NCBI GenBank assembly: GCA_002838815.1 | Contig: LQGW01000053.1 | Coordinates: 33,515 to 97,514 of the forward strand | Source of the DNA: Clostridiaceae bacterium JG1575 | GTDB taxonomy: Bacteria; Bacillota; Clostridia; Clostridiales; Clostridiaceae | Direction of reading: 5' to 3' | DNA length: 64,000 nt | Shown here: positions 8,375-15,984 of the stretch, in pieces | How positions within the stretch are numbered: the first letter of the stretch is position 1 | How the letters are laid out: each line of letters opens with the position of its first letter | Notes under the pieces: generated by a model | The model's database searches: none | What the model was told of the DNA's origin: nothing | What the model saw: only the letters and a program-made list of their open reading frames with translations | Translations under genes and position numbers: made by a program

Positions 8375-8540
8375 GAAAATAAAAAAAGAAAGAGCAGTCG
8401 GGGTACTGCTCTTTGGAGTGGGGTAATGTACTAATCGTGTAAAAGGGGGAAATAAGAAAATGTGAAGGTTCGGGGAAACCTTGTGATCTTCTGTGAATTC
8501 ATAGTAACATACTCAGGATGCAAATGATAGTCTTTATCAA
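8375..8540 (-). ncRNA. Candidate Fur-regulated small RNA, copy A
   Basis: Minus-strand unit of about 150 nt. It begins near a Fur-like box (TGATAAAGACTATCA, 8539-8525), contains a 55-base block (8474-8420) shared with copy B with only two mismatches, and ends in a hairpin (AAAGAGCAGT/ACTGCTCTTT) followed by CTTTTTTTATTTT. The shared block includes TTTCCCCCTTTTACAC, complementary to purine-rich ribosome sites. A short ORF in copy A is not preserved in copy B, which argues for RNA rather than peptide. Exact 5' end and promoter hexamers are uncertain. It matches no named RNA family that I recognise. Confidence 0.6.
8525..8539. promoter_or_regulatory. Fur-like box at copy A
   Basis: TGATAAAGACTATCA agrees with the 7-1-7 Fur consensus (TGATAAT-N-ATTATCA) at 12 of 14 informative positions. 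It sits at the presumed 5' end of the minus-strand candidate sRNA. Confidence 0.6.
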
Positions 8541-8694
8541 CTAGTTTATTGTTAATAATTTATGAACAAATGCCGCGACTCGGGATGCGGGGTGTCCTTT
8601 TCCAAAAGGCGCTCAGCAAAAAGGCTCAAGATTTTTGGAAAAAAAGTCCTATTGCAATCTTTGCAGAAGGAAAAACCAGCGAACAAAAGAATTT

Positions 8695-8858
8695 GCAAAA
8701 AAGAGGGAAAGAGCAGTCGGGGTACTGCTCTTTCTTGGGGTAATGCACTAATCGTGTAAAAGGGGGAAATAGGAAAATGTGAAGGTTCGGGTTGTTCTTC
8801 ATGTCTTCCGTGAACTGATCATACCACATCAAACACCTAAATGATAGTAGTTATCAAC
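8695..8858 (-). ncRNA. Candidate Fur-regulated small RNA, copy B
   Basis: Imperfect tandem duplicate of copy A, offset by about 317-319 bases. On the minus strand it has a Fur-like box (TGATAACTACTATCA, 8856-8842), a diverged 5' region, the conserved 55-base block (8791-8737) and the same AAAGAGCAGT hairpin terminator followed by TTTCCCTCTTTTTT. The match is strongest in the C-rich block and the terminator, as expected if these are the functional parts. Two tandem iron-regulated sRNAs recall PrrF1/PrrF2 of Pseudomonas in arrangement, and the C-rich block recalls FsrA of Bacillus; no sequence homology to either is claimed. Confidence 0.6.
8842..8856. promoter_or_regulatory. Fur-like box at copy B
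   Basis: TGATAACTACTATCA matches the 7-1-7 Fur consensus at 12-13 of 14 informative positions, in the same relative position as in copy A. Confidence 0.62.
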
Positions 8859-9051
8859 TAGAAAATAGTAAACAATATGTGAACGAAAAGAGGGGCGGCC
8901 AAATCATGAAGCTTGTCAACGCCGTTTCATTTTTCTACGAATTTCTCCTCCAATGGCCAAAATAATGGGAGCAAGGAAATAAAGTGTAAGAAGAACCCTA
9001 AAAGCAAGATGCTTTTGAATCCCTGGGCTCGACGGAAAAGGAGCATAAAGC

Positions 9052-9510
9052 ATGGCAAAAATACGTTGTTTGGGGGCGGATCTTTTTGACGAAAAAGAAC
9101 TCGTTTACCCGGCCTTCGCCTCAAGGAGGCAGGCTTTGATGTCGAATTTGCCGGAAAAACTAAAGATGTTGTCTATAAGAGCAAGCACGGCCTTTTGCAA
9201 AAAAAGCGGCTGGGCGTATGAATAGGTGGATGAAAAGAACTTTGCGGGTCTTTTCACTCCTGGGGGCTATGCGCCGGATCGCATTCGAACCCATGAAAAG
9301 GCTCTGGACTTGGTGGGCATTTCCGCAGGAGGGGTCAAAGGACGCACCCTCACCGCTACGCCCGTCATCCGTTGGAATCTGGAAAACGCCGGGACGTATT
9401 GGGTCGATGAAGCGCCCACGGTGGACGCTCACTTGATCAGCGCCACAAGTCCGCAGGATCTGCCCGAATACGTCAAGGCCTATCGAAACGTCTTAAAAAA
9501 TCCTAGAGTT
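9052..9510 (+). pseudogene. Decayed DJ-1/PfpI-family protein gene
   Basis: Remains of a glyoxalase/deglycase-like DJ-1/PfpI gene. A good ribosome site and ATG start MAKIRCLGADLFDEKELVYPAF, but a one-base loss near 9112 breaks the frame. The next frame gives RLKEAGFDVEFAGKTK and VYKSKHG, ending in TGA near 9220. A third piece from 9226 gives DEKNFAGLFTPGGYAPDRIR, then jumps to LDLVGISAGGVKGRTLTATP, so the nucleophile-elbow Cys segment (A-x-C-H-G-P type) is missing. The C-terminus ends YVKAYRNVLKN. Frameshifts plus a deletion of the catalytic centre make function very unlikely. Confidence 0.8.
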
Positions 9511-9570
9511 GTTGTTGGGTGCCGGTGGAAAGCCCCGGGAGCAAAGGGCCATTCGCGCCTTGAAACAATA

Positions 9571-9620
9571 AAAGGCCGTCCGTTCTTCACTATGAGAGAA
9601 GAACGGACGGCCTTTTTCTT
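9571..9620. terminator. Strong bidirectional terminator after the PfpI remnant
   Basis: An 18-bp perfect stem (AAAGGCCGTCCGTTCTTC and its complement) around a short loop, with TTTTTCTT on the plus side and a T-run on the minus side. Confidence 0.85.
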
Positions 9621-9715
9621 AGCCAGAGCTTTGAGCAAAAAAAAGATCAGGGGGAGATGAGTCAAAGGCTGGAAGAAAAAGGCTAAGGTTGGGCAGTGTG
9701 TTTCAAAGGACGAAG

Positions 9716-9742
9716 GAAGAAACACCAACAAAGGGTGTTTAA
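9716..9742 (-). terminator. Terminator of the 26-residue peptide gene
   Basis: The minus-strand hairpin AAACACC-CTTTGTT-GGTGTTT is followed by CTTCCTTCG. The stem is short and overlaps the stop codon. Confidence 0.5.
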
Positions 9743-9819
9743 AGGCCCAAGACCTTCAGGGCCAGCAAAAGAAGCAGGACCAAAAGGTAGGGCAAGACGC
9801 TATGAAGCTTACGAACCAT
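9739..9819 (-). CDS. Putative 26-residue hydrophobic membrane peptide
   Basis: Short gene with complete expression signals. On the minus strand a TTGACA/17/TACACT promoter (9886-9858) precedes GGGAGG five bases before an ATG at 9819; another ATG sits one codon upstream. The peptide begins MVRKLHSVLPYLL and continues with a run of Leu, Val and Ala ending LKVLGL: a basic N-terminus and one membrane-spanning segment. A hairpin terminator follows the stop. Such peptides include type I toxins and small regulatory membrane subunits, and no family is recognised. An antisense RNA was not evident. No homology was checked. Confidence 0.6.
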   Translation of the reverse strand: MVRKLHSVLPYLLVLLLLLALKVLGL

Positions 9820-9857
9820 CATGGCCTCCCAAGGATTCTTAATACCCTCATGATCCT

Positions 9858-9886
9858 AGTGTACGAAGGCTTGTAATCCTTGTCAA
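9858..9886 (-). promoter_or_regulatory. Consensus sigma-A promoter for the 26-residue peptide
   Basis: TTGACA (9886-9881), spacer of exactly 17, TACACT (9863-9858). It is one of the best promoters in the window, although it drives a transcript of only about 130 nt. Confidence 0.75.
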
Positions 9887-10110
9887 GGAGGGCTCTTAGG
9901 CGCTCATTTTTAAAATTACGGGCCCAATGGCGTTGTCTTTGGGTCAACCGAAGAGACCTTGGAGGCTGAGGCGAAAGATCCAAGAGCTTTTGCAGGGGGA
10001 GAAAAAAATTTTACCGGCTGAAAATCCAAAAATCCAGCAGTCTCTAGGAGAAAAGAGAAATCCTAGGGAATAGTGGGTATTTTTTTTCACAAGGAACTTT
10101 CAAATTTGCC

Positions 10111-10165
10111 TTGATTTTCACTGAAAACTTGGTATGATGGGTATGCAGTTGATAATAAGTATCAA
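10111..10165 (+). promoter_or_regulatory. Promoter with Fur box for the DUF3793-flavodoxin operon
   Basis: TTGATT (10111-10116), a 16-base spacer and TATGAT (10133-10138) are followed by the dyad TTGATAATAAGTATCAA (10149-10165), which fits the Fur 7-1-7 consensus at 12-13 of 14 informative positions. It covers the expected start of transcription, so Fur-Fe(II) would repress. Confidence 0.75.
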
Positions 10166-10177
10166 CTGGAGGTGAAC

Positions 10178-10807
10178 ATGCAGCAACGTACTCTTTATCC
10201 TTCGCACAAACGAGAACATCCATCCATCCCGCTTTTGACCAGAGATCCTTTGGATCGGCAAATTTGCCGCAGTGGTGCCCTGACTTTGGCCGGCTTGAAA
10301 ACAGGCAGCTTATTTAATTGGCAGTGCGCCAAAAAAGCGCTCCTGGACGCCTGGATTGACCAGGTGAATCAAGAGCTTGCAGGACGTGGTCTTTGTTTTC
10401 GCCGTTTAGGGATGCGAGGGGATATCCACTTTCTGTACTTATACCGCCCTCGGCAATTGGGGGCAGACCTTTTGCATCCCGTGGCCGCACGGATTTTAAC
10501 CCCTTTGGGGTATGCGGTGAGCGATCCTGAGGAATGCTTGACCCGATTGTTTCTCCGGCTGAACCAAAACGATGCGTATCCCCACGAGATTGGCTTATTT
10601 TTAGGCTTTGACCCCGAGGATGTGCTGGCGTATTTGCAGTGCGGGGGACGAGGCGGCCATTGCTCGGGATATTGGCAGGTCTACGGCGATGAAGAGAGCG
10701 CCCAGGCTTTGTTTCAACGGTATCGCAAGTGCCAGGAGTGTTACCGACGCCTTGCGGCCACTGGAAAACCCCTGCGGTTTTTGGCGGTGTCTGATGAGGC
10801 CAGCTGA
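10178..10807 (+). CDS. DUF3793 family protein, Fur-regulated
   Basis: A 209-residue protein matching the DUF3793 pattern: ALTLAGLKTGSLFN near the N-terminus, LYLYRPRQL in the middle, the signature FPHEIGLFLG-like YPHEIGLFLGFDPEDVLAYL, and GYWQVYGDEESAQALFQRYRKC near the C-terminus. In Firmicutes this family typically accompanies ferrous-iron or flavodoxin genes; the molecular role is unknown. ATG at 10178 follows GGAGG by 5 bases, so it is preferred to the GTG at 10172 inside that site. The Fur box immediately upstream and the flavodoxin gene downstream place it in the iron-starvation response. Confidence 0.88.
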   Translation: MQQRTLYPSHKREHPSIPLLTRDPLDRQICRSGALTLAGLKTGSLFNWQCAKKALLDAWIDQVNQELAGRGLCFRRLGMRGDIHFLYLYRPRQLGADLLHPVAARILTPLGYAVSDPEECLTRLFLRLNQNDAYPHEIGLFLGFDPEDVLAYLQCGGRGGHCSGYWQVYGDEESAQALFQRYRKCQECYRRLAATGKPLRFLAVSDEAS

Positions 10808-10854
10808 TTATGAACTCCTCCAACGAAAAATTCACCCATGAAAGAGGTATGATT

Positions 10855-11280
10855 ATGAACATCGCAGTTGTTTATTGGAGTGGAACCGGAAACACCGAGC
10901 AAATGGCTCAAAAAGTGCTTGAAGGCGCAGCGGCAAAGGGCGCATCCGCATCTTTATTTACTTCCGATGAATTTACCGCAGAAAAAGCCGCTGGTTTTGA
11001 CGGTTTCTGCCTCGGCTGCCCGTCCATGGGCGCAGAGCAGCTGGAGGATGGATCCTTCGATCCCATGTACCAGTCCATCGCTTCCGAGCTTTCTGGAAAG
11101 CCCGTGGCTTTGTTTGGCTCCTACGGTTGGGGAGACGGCGAATGGATGAGAACCTGGGCTCAAGACGCCAAAGATAAAGGAGCTCGTTTGGTCTCTGAAG
11201 GCCTGATGTGCCACGAAACCCCCGATGACGAAGTCTTGGCCCAATGCGTTGCCTTAGGAGAAGCTGTCGCCACCGCATAA
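10855..11280 (+). CDS. Flavodoxin
   Basis: A 141-residue short-chain flavodoxin that carries electrons with FMN in place of ferredoxin. The phosphate loop YWSGTGNTEQMA is at residue 7, the W/Y-type FMN loop appears as LGCPSMGAEQLED near residue 55 and FGSYGWGDGEWM near residue 87. The chosen ATG gives the canonical MNIAVVYWSGTGNT start, although two further ATG codons lie just upstream. It is the second gene of the Fur-box operon and ends at a strong terminator, which fits replacement of iron-containing ferredoxin when iron is scarce. Confidence 0.95.
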   Translation: MNIAVVYWSGTGNTEQMAQKVLEGAAAKGASASLFTSDEFTAEKAAGFDGFCLGCPSMGAEQLEDGSFDPMYQSIASELSGKPVALFGSYGWGDGEWMRTWAQDAKDKGARLVSEGLMCHETPDDEVLAQCVALGEAVATA

Positions 11281-11286
11281 GAACGA

Positions 11287-11342
11287 CGCCCCCCCTTCGG
11301 GATCCTTTCTCGGATCCCCTCCAATGCGGGGGGCTTTTTATT
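11287..11342 (+). terminator. Terminator after flavodoxin
   Basis: Outer stem GCCCCCC/GGGGGGC with an inner GGGATCC/GGATCCC hairpin, followed by TTTTTATT. Confidence 0.8.
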
Positions 11343-11419
11343 ATTTTTTGTTATTTTTTCGTTTGAGTTGGCCTTTTTATTCCAGCGCGCCTACTTATGG
11401 GATGAAAGGAAGTGATACG

Positions 11420-11641
11420 ATGTCGAATTTGACTGCAAAAACTGCATCTTTGGAATTGATTTACGTAAAGGAGAAGAGCCCTGCTGGGAAGGAATCCTTG
11501 GAAAGACGACGGTTTCCCAACATCAAGGGGACGGCACTGCCTGAGGACATTCATGCGGTGGCGAAAGCGCTGGCTGCAATTTCTCTTGGACAATTCAAGG
11601 CGTTCGAACTGACCCAGGCCTCCGTTTTGGACGGCGAATAG
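11420..11641 (+). CDS. DUF1659-family small protein
   Basis: A 73-residue protein of the DUF1659 type (N-terminal 'SLELIYVKEKSPAGKE', then RRRFPNIKGTALPEDIHAVA and a C-terminal helix-strand). These small proteins are conserved in Firmicutes, almost always beside a DUF2922 gene, and have no established function. It starts at ATG 11420 behind GAAAGGAAG and is followed 11 bases later by its partner. No membrane segment or signal peptide is present. Confidence 0.78.
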   Translation: MSNLTAKTASLELIYVKEKSPAGKESLERRRFPNIKGTALPEDIHAVAKALAAISLGQFKAFELTQASVLDGE

Positions 11642-11652
11642 GAGGAATCTGA

Positions 11653-11856
11653 ATGAATCAATTGGTGCTTAAATTTAAAACCAAGGGCGGAAAATCCGCT
11701 TCCTTGCGCGTACCCAACGTGAAGGATGTTCTGACGTCTGAAGAGGTCCAGAGTCTAATGCAGCTGATCCTTGAAAAGAATATCTTCCGCGAAGCGGATC
11801 AAGAGTTCAAGGAACTAGGGGGCTGCCAAATGGTCACCACGAAGAACATTTTCTAA
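11653..11856 (+). CDS. DUF2922-family small protein
   Basis: A 67-residue protein with the DUF2922 pattern (LVLKFKTKGGKSASLRVPNVKDVLTSEEVQ, then MQLILEKNIF and a closing strand). It has an excellent ribosome site (AGGAGGAATCTG) and lies in an operon with the DUF1659 gene. The function is unknown; the obligatory pairing suggests a two-component complex (inference). Confidence 0.82.
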   Translation: MNQLVLKFKTKGGKSASLRVPNVKDVLTSEEVQSLMQLILEKNIFREADQEFKELGGCQMVTTKNIF

Positions 11857-11938
11857 GAGTTTGGTCCGTTCCATGAAAAGTCGCTAAGGAAAAGCGCCGG
11901 GGGCCAGAGCACCCCCGACGCCTACCCCTGGCTCCTTT

Positions 11939-11986
11939 GACAAAAGCGCCCCAAAAAGATGCGGTCTTTTTGGGGCGCTTTTTTGC
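11939..11986. terminator. Bidirectional terminator between DUF2922 and leuS
   Basis: An 18-bp perfect stem (AAAAGCGCCCCAAAAAGA / TCTTTTTGGGGCGCTTTT) with T-runs on both strands serves the two convergent genes. A smaller hairpin (CGGGGGCC/GCACCCCCG) precedes it at about 11895. Confidence 0.9.
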
Positions 11987-12017
11987 GTTTTTCATGAGAA
12001 GCTTTGGTGCACCGAGT

Positions 12018-14423
12018 TTATCCGCGCACGACGATGTTGACGATACGGCCTTTAATGACAATCACTTTGACGAGGGATTTGCCCGCCAAGTGCTTTTGAA
12101 CTTTCTCATCGGCCAAGGCTTTTTCTTTGATGGAGTCTTCGGAGTCGTCCAGCCGAACCATTAAGGTGGAGCGCACCTTGCCGTTGATCTGAACGGCAAT
12201 TTCTTTGACTTCATCGATGGTTTTTGCCTCATCAAAGACGGGCCAGCTGGAGCGGGCGAATTCTTCGCCCAAACCATGCACTTCGTTGAGTTCTTCCGTG
12301 AGGTGCGGGCAAAAGGGGTTCAAAAGGTGCAAGAAGTCGCGATAGTCCTTTTGGGTCAAGGCATTTTGTTGATCCATTTCGTTCAAAAGGATCATGACGC
12401 TTGAGATTGCGGTGTTGAACTTCATCTCATCAATATCCTTTGAAACCTTTTGAATGGTCTTATGAAAAAGGGTCTCAAGGCTTGGGCTGTACGAAGCGCC
12501 TTTTTGGACGCGCCCTCCCGCGCGGATCACCCGGTCGAGGAAGCGGCGCGCGCCACCCACGGCCCGATCGTTCCAAGAAACTTCCTTTTCATAATCACCC
12601 ATGAACATCATATAGCAGCGCAGGGTATCGGCGCCTTCTTTTTTGATGATGCGGTCCGGGTTAATGACGTTGCCCTTGGATTTGCTCATCTTTTCGCCGT
12701 CTTCGCCCAGAACCATTCCATGAGCCACGCGCACGTTAAAGGGTTCTTTTTCAGGGATGAGCCCTTGATCATAGAGGAAGTGGTTCCAAAAGCGGGCGTA
12801 CAAAAGGTGCCTCGTCGCATGCTCCATGCCTCCGTTGTACCAATCCACCTTGCCCCAGTACTTCATGGCGTCCCATCCGACGAATTCTTCTTCATTTTTT
12901 GGGTCCATATAGCGTAAGAAGTACCAAGAGGAACCGGCCCAGTTGGGCATGGTGTCGGTTTCGCGATGCGCTGGGCCGCCGCATTTGGGGCAGACGGTGT
13001 GCACGAAGGAATCAATGTTGGCCAAAGGGCTTTCGCCATCCTTTGTCGGTTCGTATTCGGCAATGTCGGGCAACCTCACCGGCAGCTCTTCGTAGGGAAC
13101 GGGAACCCAGCCGCACGTTTCACAATGCACGAGGGGAATCGGCTCGCCCCAAAACCGCTGCCGAGAAAAGACCCAATCTTGCAACTTGAAATTGGTTTTT
13201 GCCTCGCCCAGGTGGCGCTCGCCGATGTAGGCGAGGATCCGTTCAATGGCTTCTTTGCGGTCCGTGAGCCCATTGATGAGGGGGGAGTGGATGCTTTCGC
13301 CTTCTCCGCTGTAGGCTTCCTTTTCGAGGTCGCCGCCAGCGATGACGGCCTTGATGGGGATCTGGTACTTTTGAGCGAACTCATAGTCTCTTTGGTCGTG
13401 GGCCGGGACGGCCATGATGGCTCCCGTACCGTAACCCATCATGACGTAATCGGAGATGAAGATGGGGATGAGCTCCTCGGAGAGGGGGTTTTTGGCGAGG
13501 AGGCCTTGGAGGCGGACTCCAGTCTTGTCCTTGGTCAACTGGGTGCGCTCAAACTCGGATTTTCGGGTGGCTTCCGTTTGATAGGCGGTGACTTCCTCCA
13601 GATTTTCGATGCGCTGTCGCATGGCATGGAGCAAGGGGTGCTCCGGGGCGATGACCATAAAGGTGGCCCCATAAATGGTGTCGGGGCGTGTGGTGAACAC
13701 GCGCAACGACTGATCCGACCCTTCGATGGGAAAGTCGATTTCTGCCCCCACGGATTTGCCGATCCAGTTGATCTGCGCCGTTTTGATGCGCTCTTGGAAG
13801 TGGGTGTCCGACAATCCGTCCAAAAGCGCTTGGGCATCGCTTTGCATGCGGAGCATCCACTGGGCTTTGGATTTTTGCACCACGGGAGTGCCGCAACGCT
13901 CGCAAACACCGCCTGAAGCATCTTCATTGGAGAGCCCAGTCAAGCAAGAGGGACACCAGTTGATGTTTTTTTCAGCCTTATAGGCCATGCCTGCATCAAA
14001 AAACTTCAAAAATTGCCACTGGGTCCACTTGTAGTATTCGGGATCCGTTGTGGAAAACTCGCGGGACCAATCAAAGGAGATGCCCATGGATTGCACTTGA
14101 CCTTTGAAGGTTTTGATGTTTTCGGCTACGGCGGTTTTGGGATGGATTTTGTTTTTGATGGCGTACTGCTCGGCGGGCGCCCCAAAGGCATCCCAGCCGA
14201 TGGGGAAAAGGACGTTGTAGCCCATCATCCGTTTTTTTCGGGCCATGACATCCAGGGCCACGTAGGAGCGGCAGTGCCCCACATGGAGGCCGGCCCCTGA
14301 AGGGTAAGGGAACTCAATGAGGTAGTAATATTTGGGACGGTCGTCCAGGTTGGGGGCTTCAAAGGTTTTTTGCTGTTGCCAATGGGCCTGCCATTTTTGA
14401 TCGATTTGTTGAATGTTGTGCAT
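12018..14423 (-). CDS. leuS: Leucyl-tRNA synthetase
   Basis: An 801-residue class I synthetase that charges tRNA-Leu and edits mischarged products. The HIGH motif is HVGH in PYPSGAGLHVGH near residue 45, with GWDAFGAPAEQYAI downstream; the CP1 editing domain contains the TTRPDTIYGATF motif; KMSKSKGNVINPD gives the second ATP motif near residue 570; the anticodon-binding and C-terminal domains follow. ATG at 14423 follows AGGAGGTCCT and gives the expected MHNIQQIDQKWQ start; the longer frame upstream runs into the leader. Transcription is probably controlled by the T-box leader upstream. Confidence 0.97.
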   Translation of the reverse strand: MHNIQQIDQKWQAHWQQQKTFEAPNLDDRPKYYYLIEFPYPSGAGLHVGHCRSYVALDVMARKKRMMGYNVLFPIGWDAFGAPAEQYAIKNKIHPKTAVAENIKTFKGQVQSMGISFDWSREFSTTDPEYYKWTQWQFLKFFDAGMAYKAEKNINWCPSCLTGLSNEDASGGVCERCGTPVVQKSKAQWMLRMQSDAQALLDGLSDTHFQERIKTAQINWIGKSVGAEIDFPIEGSDQSLRVFTTRPDTIYGATFMVIAPEHPLLHAMRQRIENLEEVTAYQTEATRKSEFERTQLTKDKTGVRLQGLLAKNPLSEELIPIFISDYVMMGYGTGAIMAVPAHDQRDYEFAQKYQIPIKAVIAGGDLEKEAYSGEGESIHSPLINGLTDRKEAIERILAYIGERHLGEAKTNFKLQDWVFSRQRFWGEPIPLVHCETCGWVPVPYEELPVRLPDIAEYEPTKDGESPLANIDSFVHTVCPKCGGPAHRETDTMPNWAGSSWYFLRYMDPKNEEEFVGWDAMKYWGKVDWYNGGMEHATRHLLYARFWNHFLYDQGLIPEKEPFNVRVAHGMVLGEDGEKMSKSKGNVINPDRIIKKEGADTLRCYMMFMGDYEKEVSWNDRAVGGARRFLDRVIRAGGRVQKGASYSPSLETLFHKTIQKVSKDIDEMKFNTAISSVMILLNEMDQQNALTQKDYRDFLHLLNPFCPHLTEELNEVHGLGEEFARSSWPVFDEAKTIDEVKEIAVQINGKVRSTLMVRLDDSEDSIKEKALADEKVQKHLAGKSLVKVIVIKGRIVNIVVRG

Positions 14424-14540
14424 AGGACCTCCTAAGAACCGACGACCCCCTGTCGGTTGCGTAATGGATGGATTCAATGGGCCATGGAAGGGGGGCTTTC
14501 CATGGGAATCGAAAACGGGAGGAGATCGGCGCGCGCCCAT

Positions 14541-14820
14541 AAAAAAACTTCGTCTCTTATTCTAGAGACGAAGAACTTCGCGGTACCACTCTGCTTCGCA
14601 AAAAAGAGCCTTTTACGGCTGTTTTTTTGCGCACTTTCTTCCCTTCACGCGGGGGACGGATTCCCATTGCCTGGAATCATCTCCGTCGGCGAGTTCACAT
14701 CAAGCGGCCTCTGATTTGACTTTCAGCATCTTCTTTCAAATCTCTCTGTTGAACATGGAGGCCTCGCTCATTGCTACTACTCCGATTTCTTCGATGTTTC
14801 ATTGGATTCATTTGACTGAC
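14541..14820 (-). ncRNA. T-box riboswitch leader of leuS
   Basis: On the minus strand the leader contains the conserved T-box core AGTGGTACCGCG (14590-14579), directly followed by a terminator stem (CTTCGTCTCT/AGAGACGAAG, 14572-14549) and a run of seven T. Upstream is a structured region with AATGAGCGAGGCC and other stem I-like segments. T-boxes sense uncharged tRNA, here presumably tRNA-Leu from the gene controlled. I could not place the specifier codon with confidence. Confidence 0.9.
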
Positions 14821-14849
14821 ATTTTACAGAACAATTCGCGCCTCGTCAA
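14821..14849 (-). promoter_or_regulatory. Promoter of the leuS T-box transcript
   Basis: TTGACG (14849-14844), 17-base spacer, TAAAAT (14826-14821) on the minus strand, directly upstream of the T-box leader. Confidence 0.75.
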
Positions 14850-14882
14850 TGGGGAGCGCCCAAGGATCCCTTCAACCCCTTT

Positions 14883-15344
14883 CTAGGCAAACCCCGTCCG
14901 CTCCATAAAAATAAACCCATCCTTTCGGTGCGTCTCCAAAAACCCCTCGGACTGATAAAACGCTACAGCATTCTGGGTGTCGGTTTTTAAGTAAAGCGTG
15001 GCCGTGGGCGAGGGGAGGTGGTTTGTCAGCGCGCGCAGTAGGGCCCTACCGACACCGCGCCTGCGGCTCTTGGGGTGCACGTAGAAGCGGCGTAGGATCG
15101 CCCGTCCCTCCTTGCATCGAAGCGCCGCGCAGCCTAAAACAGTCCCGGCTTCATCGTGAGCCACGAGCAGCGCTTCGCCCTTCCCATCGTAGCGGCAATG
15201 GCCCTGCGTATAATCCGCCAGGAGCTTTTTTAGCATGCCAAAACCCTCCGCATGGGCGGCCGCCGCCAAGGGCGAGAGATCGCATGGGACAAAGGGATAG
15301 GGTTCAATAACCCAAGCAAGGCTCTTTTCTTTACAGGCGGTCAT
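14883..15344 (-). CDS. GNAT-family N-acetyltransferase
   Basis: A 153-residue acetyl-CoA-dependent acetyltransferase. The acetyl-CoA pyrophosphate loop is SRRRGVGRALLRAL (R-x-x-G-x-G/A type) in motif A after the strand RFYVHPK, and the C-terminal AVAFYQSEGF segment is the usual motif B. The acceptor substrate cannot be predicted. It overlaps the upstream CYTH gene by 14 bases on the same strand, suggesting translational coupling. It reads toward the leuS promoter region. Confidence 0.85.
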   Translation of the reverse strand: MTACKEKSLAWVIEPYPFVPCDLSPLAAAAHAEGFGMLKKLLADYTQGHCRYDGKGEALLVAHDEAGTVLGCAALRCKEGRAILRRFYVHPKSRRRGVGRALLRALTNHLPSPTATLYLKTDTQNAVAFYQSEGFLETHRKDGFIFMERTGFA

Positions 15345-15891
15345 GGCGGGCGACCTCCTGGCTGTGGCGAGCTAAAATTTCCGTCATCGTGAGGGAGGTG
15401 GTGTCCTCCTCTTGAAAGTCAAGGAACTCAAGAATCCGATGCAGGGTCTGGGGATTGGTCGTTTCAATTTCCAAAAGAGGAAAGGGATACTCTTTTTGGG
15501 CCACATCATCGATTTCAATTAACGCATCCTCGAAGCGGTAACTGATGCGGTCTTTGATGAGGGTCTTGCGCACCTTAAGTCCCAGGCTTACAAAAAGACC
15601 GTGTCCTGCCTTGGCATCCTCAATGCGGGTTTCATTTTCCTCCATGATCTTATACTTTTCCTGGCTGATCATGGTTTTAACCGTCATGAAGGTTTTGGCT
15701 TCGCCACTGTCGCGGTCGACCACCTCACGGATTCTCGCATAGCCTTTTTTCGCTAAAAGCCGAAGATCGGGGAAATCATAAATGGTGTTCACCTGATGCT
15801 CGTTTTTTACCCGGGGCCAGGCTAGGGAAGCCAGGCGAGCGAGGATGGCCGCTTTGTCGATGGAGAGAATCTTCACTTCAATTTCGTTCAT
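15331..15891 (-). CDS. CYTH-domain protein (class IV adenylate cyclase/triphosphatase-like)
   Basis: A 186-residue protein with the CYTH signature EIEVK (ExExK) at residues 3-7, followed by basic and acidic strands typical of the triphosphate tunnel fold (YARIREV, TFMTVKT, ALIEIDDV, LLEIET). Members hydrolyse inorganic triphosphate or thiamine triphosphate, or make cAMP; the exact activity cannot be told here. The ATG follows GGAGG at good spacing. It forms a two-gene unit with the GNAT gene downstream. Confidence 0.83.
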   Translation of the reverse strand: MNEIEVKILSIDKAAILARLASLAWPRVKNEHQVNTIYDFPDLRLLAKKGYARIREVVDRDSGEAKTFMTVKTMISQEKYKIMEENETRIEDAKAGHGLFVSLGLKVRKTLIKDRISYRFEDALIEIDDVAQKEYPFPLLEIETTNPQTLHRILEFLDFQEEDTTSLTMTEILARHSQEVARHDRL

Positions 15892-15984
15892 GGGAGCCTC
15901 CTTGAAAGAGCGGGGAGTGGGGCCGGAAAAAAGGAGCCCGCACCCCGAAAGATTTTGTTTCTTTGGGGCGAAGCTCCGGGGGCG

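Larger units (their letters stand above)
8386..8882. repeat. Imperfect tandem duplication (unit about 180 bp, offset about 318 bp)
   Basis: Bases 8386-8566 and 8702-8882 share the hairpin, the 55-base core, a Fur-like box followed by an AACTAG stretch, and a TATGAAC/TATGTGAAC end. The 135-base stretch between them (8567-8701) shows no coding signal. Confidence 0.8.

Noticed and set aside
8386..8882. Small peptide genes in the duplicated units
   Set aside because: A frame in copy A (MNSQKITRF start) has no start in copy B and meets a stop; conservation is at nucleotide level, so RNA is preferred.
12966..13916. 316-codon open frame on the plus strand
   Set aside because: Antisense shadow of leuS with no family motifs.
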